A stretch of DNA of 54,500 nucleotides from an uncultured Eubacteriales bacterium (GTDB lineage Bacteria; Bacillota; Clostridia; Oscillospirales; CAG-272): contig CATYXQ010000008.1 in assembly GCA_958414825.1 (NCBI GenBank), forward strand, positions 1 to 54,500, given 5' to 3'. Positions 51,842 through 54,500 of this stretch are shown piece by piece; positions within the stretch are counted from its first letter, which is position 1; every line of letters begins with the position of its first letter. Position numbers and translations under genes: made by a program. Below the pieces are notes generated by a model. The model ran no database searches and was not told the origin of the DNA. It saw nothing but the letters and a program-made list of their open reading frames with translations.

Positions 51842-51959
51842 ATATAACTAAATTAAGATGTCTCCCGCCTCTGAGGCGGCGGGAGCCACTTCATTTTTTC
51901 AGCGGGCGTACAATCTCCCACTGAAAACGTTGAATGACGGGGCAAAGCCCCTTATTGAA
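51842..51959 (+). repeat. Copy B of the 118-bp structured repeat in the sigI leader
   Basis: It runs from ATATAACTAAATTAAG to CCCCTTATTGAA and is about 89% identical to copy A. Visible structure: CTCCCGCC...GGCGGGAG (8-bp stem, with a nested CGCCTC/GAGGCG), TTTTCAGCGGG...CCCACTGAAAA (11-bp stem with one mismatch in this copy, perfect in copy A), and GGGGC-AAA-GCCCC. The differences from copy A are concentrated in the first hairpin and a few stem positions, while TTCATTTTTTCAG and CACTGAAAACGTTGAATGA are unchanged. Confidence 0.85.
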
Positions 51960-51973
51960 CGAATTGTCCGGCT

Positions 51974-52001
51974 ACCCCGCTTTTGAAGAAAGGTATCCGT
52001 A
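51974..52001 (+). promoter_or_regulatory. Sigma-I-type promoter upstream of sigI
   Basis: ACCCC (51974-51978, in GGCTACCCCGCTTTT) and CGTA (51998-52001, in ATCCGTAATC) are 19 nt apart. Known sigma-I promoters have a C-rich -35 and a CGWA -10. The same bases and spacing recur at 53899-53926, and autoregulation of sigI is a known feature. Confidence 0.75.
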
Positions 52002-52025
52002 ATCTATAAACGAAAGGAGACCCGT

Positions 52026-52451
52026 ATGCCTATCGAACATCAGATCATCAACGCCGTTTATGCGGCAAAGGAAAATTCACATAAAGCGGACGATCTGATC
52101 CGAGCATATATTCCTTTTATCCGTTCGGAAGCGAGCAAAAACATGGCGCGTCTGTGTACCGAGCAGGATGACGAGTTTTCCATAGCGATGACAGCTTTCT
52201 ACGAGGCTATTATGGGTTATGAAAAAGGGCGGGGCGCATTCCTTGCCTATGCCGGTATGCTGATCCGCAGTCGGCTTATCGATTATAACCGCAAGGAATC
52301 CCGTCATCAGGGACACCTTTCTCTATATGAGGAAAACAACGAGGACGACGACCGTCCCCTGCTGGATACTTTGACGAATGATCTGGACGTGTTTAGGAAA
52401 AGGCGACTCAGAACGCTACACGGCAGGAAATTGAAGAACTGTCGGCTGTGA
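52026..52451 (+). CDS. sigI: RNA polymerase sigma-I factor, N-terminal part (frameshifted)
   Basis: This frame gives 141 codons, of which the first 122 or so are sigma-I-like: NSHKADDLIRAYIPFIRSEASK, EFSIAMTAFYEAIMGYEKGRGAFLAYAGMLIRSRLIDYNRKESRH and HLSLYEENNED, the sigma-2-like core-binding and -10 region. After DVF the frame runs into RKRRLRTLHGRKLKNCRL, which does not fit. The expected continuation (EKATQNATRQEIEEL) is present in another frame from 52397. A single missing base (for example G before 52395) explains it. GGAG lies upstream. See the C-terminal part for the rest. Confidence 0.85.
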   Translation: MPIEHQIINAVYAAKENSHKADDLIRAYIPFIRSEASKNMARLCTEQDDEFSIAMTAFYEAIMGYEKGRGAFLAYAGMLIRSRLIDYNRKESRHQGHLSLYEENNEDDDRPLLDTLTNDLDVFRKRRLRTLHGRKLKNCRL

Positions 52452-52756
52452 TGCAGGATTTCGGCGTCAGCTTCTCAGATGCGGCGGACAACTGCCCCAA
52501 ACAGGACAGAACGCTGGACGCCTGCGCAGCGGCGATCCGCTATGCGGCGGAAAACCCGAAACTGTTAGACGAACTGCTCCGCACAAAAAAGCTGCCCCTG
52601 GCGCAGATCGTGCTCGGATCCGGCGCTGAGCGTAAAACCCTGGAGCGCCACAGAAAATACATACTGGTTATGCTTCTGATTCAGACAAACGGATATGAAA
52701 TTATCAGAGGACACTTGAGACGCGTTCTGAATAGAAAGGTGGGAGCGGTTAAATGA
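52448..52756 (+). CDS. sigI: RNA polymerase sigma-I factor, C-terminal part (frameshifted)
   Basis: This frame encodes the promoter-recognition half of sigma-I: VMQDFGVSFSDAADNCPKQDRTLDAC, LLDELLRTKKLPLAQIVLGSGAERKTLERHRKYILVMLL and GYEIIRGHLRRVL, where GAERKTLERHRKYI is the HTH. The frame is open back to a TAG at 52394-52396, so homology begins with EKATQNATRQEIEELSA at 52397. The GTG at 52448 or ATG at 52451 lacks a clear ribosome binding site, though it overlaps the stop of the first part. Its stop overlaps the rsgI start (ATGA at 52753-52756). A real one-base deletion, a programmed -1 shift near AGGAAAAGG, or a sequencing error are all possible. Confidence 0.8.
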   Translation: MMQDFGVSFSDAADNCPKQDRTLDACAAAIRYAAENPKLLDELLRTKKLPLAQIVLGSGAERKTLERHRKYILVMLLIQTNGYEIIRGHLRRVLNRKVGAVK

Positions 52757-53748
52757 AATATATGGTTATGGAATGCCATCCCGGCTATGCGGTCGTCCTT
52801 GACGAAGACGGTAAGTTTTCCAAAGTAGCCAATATACATTACAAGGTCGGACAAACGATAACAAAGGTCGTTAAGACAGCTATTCCCGAAAGCAAACCTG
52901 CTGTAAAGAAAAAAAATACGGTTCGGTGGATCTATTCGCTTGCGGCGGTCGCCGCCTGTCTGCTGCTGGTACTGATTCCGTCGCTGGCGACGCTGAACGC
53001 TCCGGTGGCGTCGGTATATATGACCATCAACCCGGAAGTCCGTATTGACGTCAACCGCAACGACGTCGTTGTCGGTCTGCACGGCGTAAATGAAGACGGC
53101 GACACGCTGATCGAGAATTACGAGTATAAAAAGAAAGCAATTGATCTTGTTCTGGATGAATTGATTGACCGAGCTATGGAAATGAACTTTCTGCAGGAGG
53201 GCGCAAAGATCACATTGGCCTTGGATACGGACAGCAGCGAATGGATCGTGTCTCACAGCGATGCTCTGAACAGACAGTTAAAAGATTATCTGAACGATAA
53301 AATTACCGTCGATATCGAAGTAATCAATAAGAGCAGCAGCGAGGTGATTATCCCAGCAGATTCGGACAATACCGACCTTGATGATGATTCGGACTACGAC
53401 AACATAAGAACCTGCGCCAATCCGTACTGTGAGGATGAGAATTGCGACGGCGCTGATTGCGATGAAGAGCCCGACAATGCAGACGTTGCGGGCGACGCAG
53501 ACGATGCAGACGACACGGACGTTGCGGACGACACAGACGTTGCGGACGACACAGACGACGTGGACGACACAGACGACGCGGACGACACAGACGACGTGGA
53601 CGACACAGACGACGCGGACGACGCGGACGACGCGGACGATTCTGACAACACGGATGACAATTCCGATGATGAGGATGATATTTCTGAGATGGACGGCGAT
53701 GAGGAGGAACTGGAAGAAACGGAGGCTCTTGAAGATTCGATTGACTGA
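52753..53748 (+). CDS. rsgI: RsgI-type anti-sigma-I factor with acidic repeat tail
   Basis: This encodes 331 residues. Residues 1-55 form the cytoplasmic RsgI_N domain that binds sigma-I (MECHPGYAVVLDEDGKFSKV). One membrane helix (about 60-80, IYSLAAVAACLLLVLIPSLA) leads to the conserved outer domain (SVYMTINPEVRIDVNRND, VVVGLHGVNEDGDTLI, KKAIDLVLDELIDRA). Then come a C-x4-C-x4-C-x4-C motif (IRTC to DADC-like, 53404-53460) and an Asp-rich hexapeptide repeat tail (V/D-A/V-D-D-T-D). RsgI proteins in cellulolytic Clostridia carry carbohydrate-binding sensors here; this one carries an acidic, possibly calcium-binding, tail instead. It is coupled to sigI by a 4-nt overlap. Confidence 0.88.
   Translation: MKYMVMECHPGYAVVLDEDGKFSKVANIHYKVGQTITKVVKTAIPESKPAVKKKNTVRWIYSLAAVAACLLLVLIPSLATLNAPVASVYMTINPEVRIDVNRNDVVVGLHGVNEDGDTLIENYEYKKKAIDLVLDELIDRAMEMNFLQEGAKITLALDTDSSEWIVSHSDALNRQLKDYLNDKITVDIEVINKSSSEVIIPADSDNTDLDDDSDYDNIRTCANPYCEDENCDGADCDEEPDNADVAGDADDADDTDVADDTDVADDTDDVDDTDDADDTDDVDDTDDADDADDADDSDNTDDNSDDEDDISEMDGDEEELEETEALEDSID
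53521..53646 (+). repeat. Seven 18-bp tandem repeats in rsgI
   Basis: The unit is close to GTTGCGGACGACACAGAC; the first two are identical, and the later units alternate GACGTG and GACGCG starts. They encode (V/D)(A/V)DDTD. The reading frame is preserved by any unit gain or loss, so the tail length can vary between strains. Confidence 0.9.
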
Positions 53749-53753
53749 CGATG

Positions 53754-53790
53754 CGGCGGGGAGTATCATGCTTCCCGCCGTATTTTCTTT
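53754..53790 (+). terminator. Terminator after rsgI
   Basis: CGGCGGGGAG (53754-53763) pairs with CTTCCCGCCG (53771-53780), with one G-T pair and a 7-nt loop, followed by TATTTTCTTTT. Confidence 0.85.
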
Positions 53791-53898
53791 TGCAAAAATG
53801 CAAATTTTTTCTACCGACCCTGGTTTTGAAATATAAGATGCGTAATCTTGATGTGTAAAGGGAAGAGAAAAGGGAAAATCAAAAAAATTTTTTCAGCT

Positions 53899-53926
53899 AC
53901 CCCGGTTTTCCCAAAGCGCTTCCGTA
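53899..53926 (+). promoter_or_regulatory. Sigma-I-type promoter of the terminal lipoprotein gene
   Basis: ACCCC (53899-53903, in AGCTACCCCGGTTTT) and CGTA (53923-53926, in TTCCGTAAAC) are separated by 19 nt, exactly as in the promoter at 51974-52001. The ATG is 53 nt further on. Confidence 0.75.
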
Positions 53927-53979
53927 AACTTTATACACAAAGGAAAAATCAAATTCAAAACCCAAAGGAGAAATGAATC

Positions 53980-54500
53980 ATGAAAAAACTGCTTTCAATT
54001 TTCGCTTGTACCCTGGCAATGATATTCTGTTTGGCCGCCTGCGGTTCATCCGCAAACAATGAGCAAATCTCAGCAAATGGCGGCGTCCTCCGCCTGAGCG
54101 TGAATCCCGAAATTGCCGTCAGCTATGACGCGGACGGCAACGTAACCGAAGTAAAAGCCCGCAACGACGATGGCAGCAAGATCATAGCAAATTATAGCGG
54201 CTATGAAGGAAAGGCCTGCAAAACAGTTGTTGCAGAATTGATTCAAGCAATCGGTGAAGCCGGTTACTTCGTAGAAGATGCTGACGGCGAGACCCGCCAA
54301 ATTACCCTTGAACTGGAAAAAGGCTCCCAGCTTTTAAACGATACGTTCTTAAATGAGGTTGCAGAAGAAGTTCAAGAAACCATGAGTGAAAATCAGTGGA
54401 CTGCGCAGATCGAGATTGACGACGATGACGACGCAGACGACGATATAAGAACCTGCACAAATCAATATTGCGACGACGATGACTGCGACGATGCGGACTG
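53980..54500 (+). CDS. Lipoprotein paralogous to the RsgI outer domain (partial)
   Basis: Open to the right edge; 173 codons are visible. A lipoprotein signal (FCLAAC, Cys at about residue 21) is followed by VLRLSVNPEIAVSYDADGNVTEVKARNDDG and KTVVAELIQAIGEAGYF, matching the RsgI segment with VNPEVRIDVNRND and VLDELIDRAMEMNFL. An acidic stretch (DDDDDADDD) leads to IRTCTNQYCDDDDCDDAD, the same motif as in RsgI. It lacks the cytoplasmic and membrane domains, so it displays only the sensor-like domain on the outer face of the membrane. AGGAG lies 9 nt before the ATG. The sigma-I-type promoter suggests it is in the regulon and might bind the same signal or RsgI itself. Confidence 0.82.
   Translation, partial: MKKLLSIFACTLAMIFCLAACGSSANNEQISANGGVLRLSVNPEIAVSYDADGNVTEVKARNDDGSKIIANYSGYEGKACKTVVAELIQAIGEAGYFVEDADGETRQITLELEKGSQLLNDTFLNEVAEEVQETMSENQWTAQIEIDDDDDADDDIRTCTNQYCDDDDCDDAD

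Noticed and set aside
53521..53646. CRISPR array
   Set aside because: The units are contiguous 18-bp coding repeats with no spacers and lie in frame inside rsgI.
53278..53803. Minus-strand Val- or Ser-rich frames opposite rsgI
   Set aside because: They are complements of the Asp-rich repeat tract; the low complexity comes from the 18-bp repeats in the real gene.

Overview
The window reads as a chromosome segment of a Gram-positive anaerobe, most likely an uncultured member of the Bacillota class Clostridia. Signs of this are SLH-type S-layer protein, an LTA-synthase-like enzyme, a sigma-I/RsgI pair, rubrerythrin, strong GGAGG ribosome binding sites, TTGACA/TATAAT promoters, and the gdpP-rplI-dnaB and tilS-hpt-ftsH blocks. 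Genes lie on both strands in short operons separated by clear hairpin terminators. I saw no rRNA, tRNA, CRISPR array, prophage or intact insertion sequence. I have run no searches; all family calls come from reading motifs.

Layout. 1-2620 (minus): a three-gene operon, PpiC foldase, single-pass membrane protein and a partial kinase-like protein. 2875-5847 (plus): Fur-family regulator followed by a zinc/manganese-type ABC importer, behind a consensus promoter and a perfect 17-bp palindrome. 6007-9832: acetyltransferase, a large uncharacterised sugar-active-looking protein, rubrerythrin and a flavodoxin-like protein. 10117-13340 (minus): intracellular GH43 enzyme and an orphan solute-binding lipoprotein. 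13617-19348: a 1369-residue secreted protein carrying a VanY-type peptidase domain, divergent from an unusual LacI-like sensor/regulator. 19384-22511 (minus): LTA-synthase-like enzyme overlapping a phosphodiesterase gene. 22690-30790 (plus): a housekeeping run gdpP-rplI-dnaB-tilS-hpt-ftsH. 30849-46100: secreted polysaccharide-acting proteins interleaved with a phosphatase, small membrane proteins, a second VanY-type peptidase, a ZIP transporter, a dehydrogenase and a broken acetyltransferase. 46110-51601 (minus): DUF6612-like lipoprotein and the S-layer protein. 51661-54500 (plus): sigI (frameshifted), rsgI and a lipoprotein paralogous to the RsgI outer domain, cut by the window end.

The most notable signals are four. 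First, one secreted beta-helix-like module (start motif like GDGSS...PL.TL..AY, then GGTIV, then YGG.DYR..GA) occurs six times in four large exported proteins, joined to a peptidase, an esterase or GH43 domains; two of the proteins end in dockerin-like segments. Second, a 118/119-bp structured repeat (about 89% identical between its two copies) lies in the 5' leader of one GH43 gene and of sigI, in the same orientation relative to each gene. Third, two near-identical sigma-I-type promoters (GCTACCCCG, 19 nt from ACCCC to CGTA) precede sigI and the terminal lipoprotein gene. Fourth, RsgI and that lipoprotein share an extracellular domain and a C-x4-C-x4-C-x4-C acidic motif. Together these suggest an extracellular polysaccharide or cell-wall sensing and degradation programme, with sigI itself possibly off or recoded because of a one-base frameshift.
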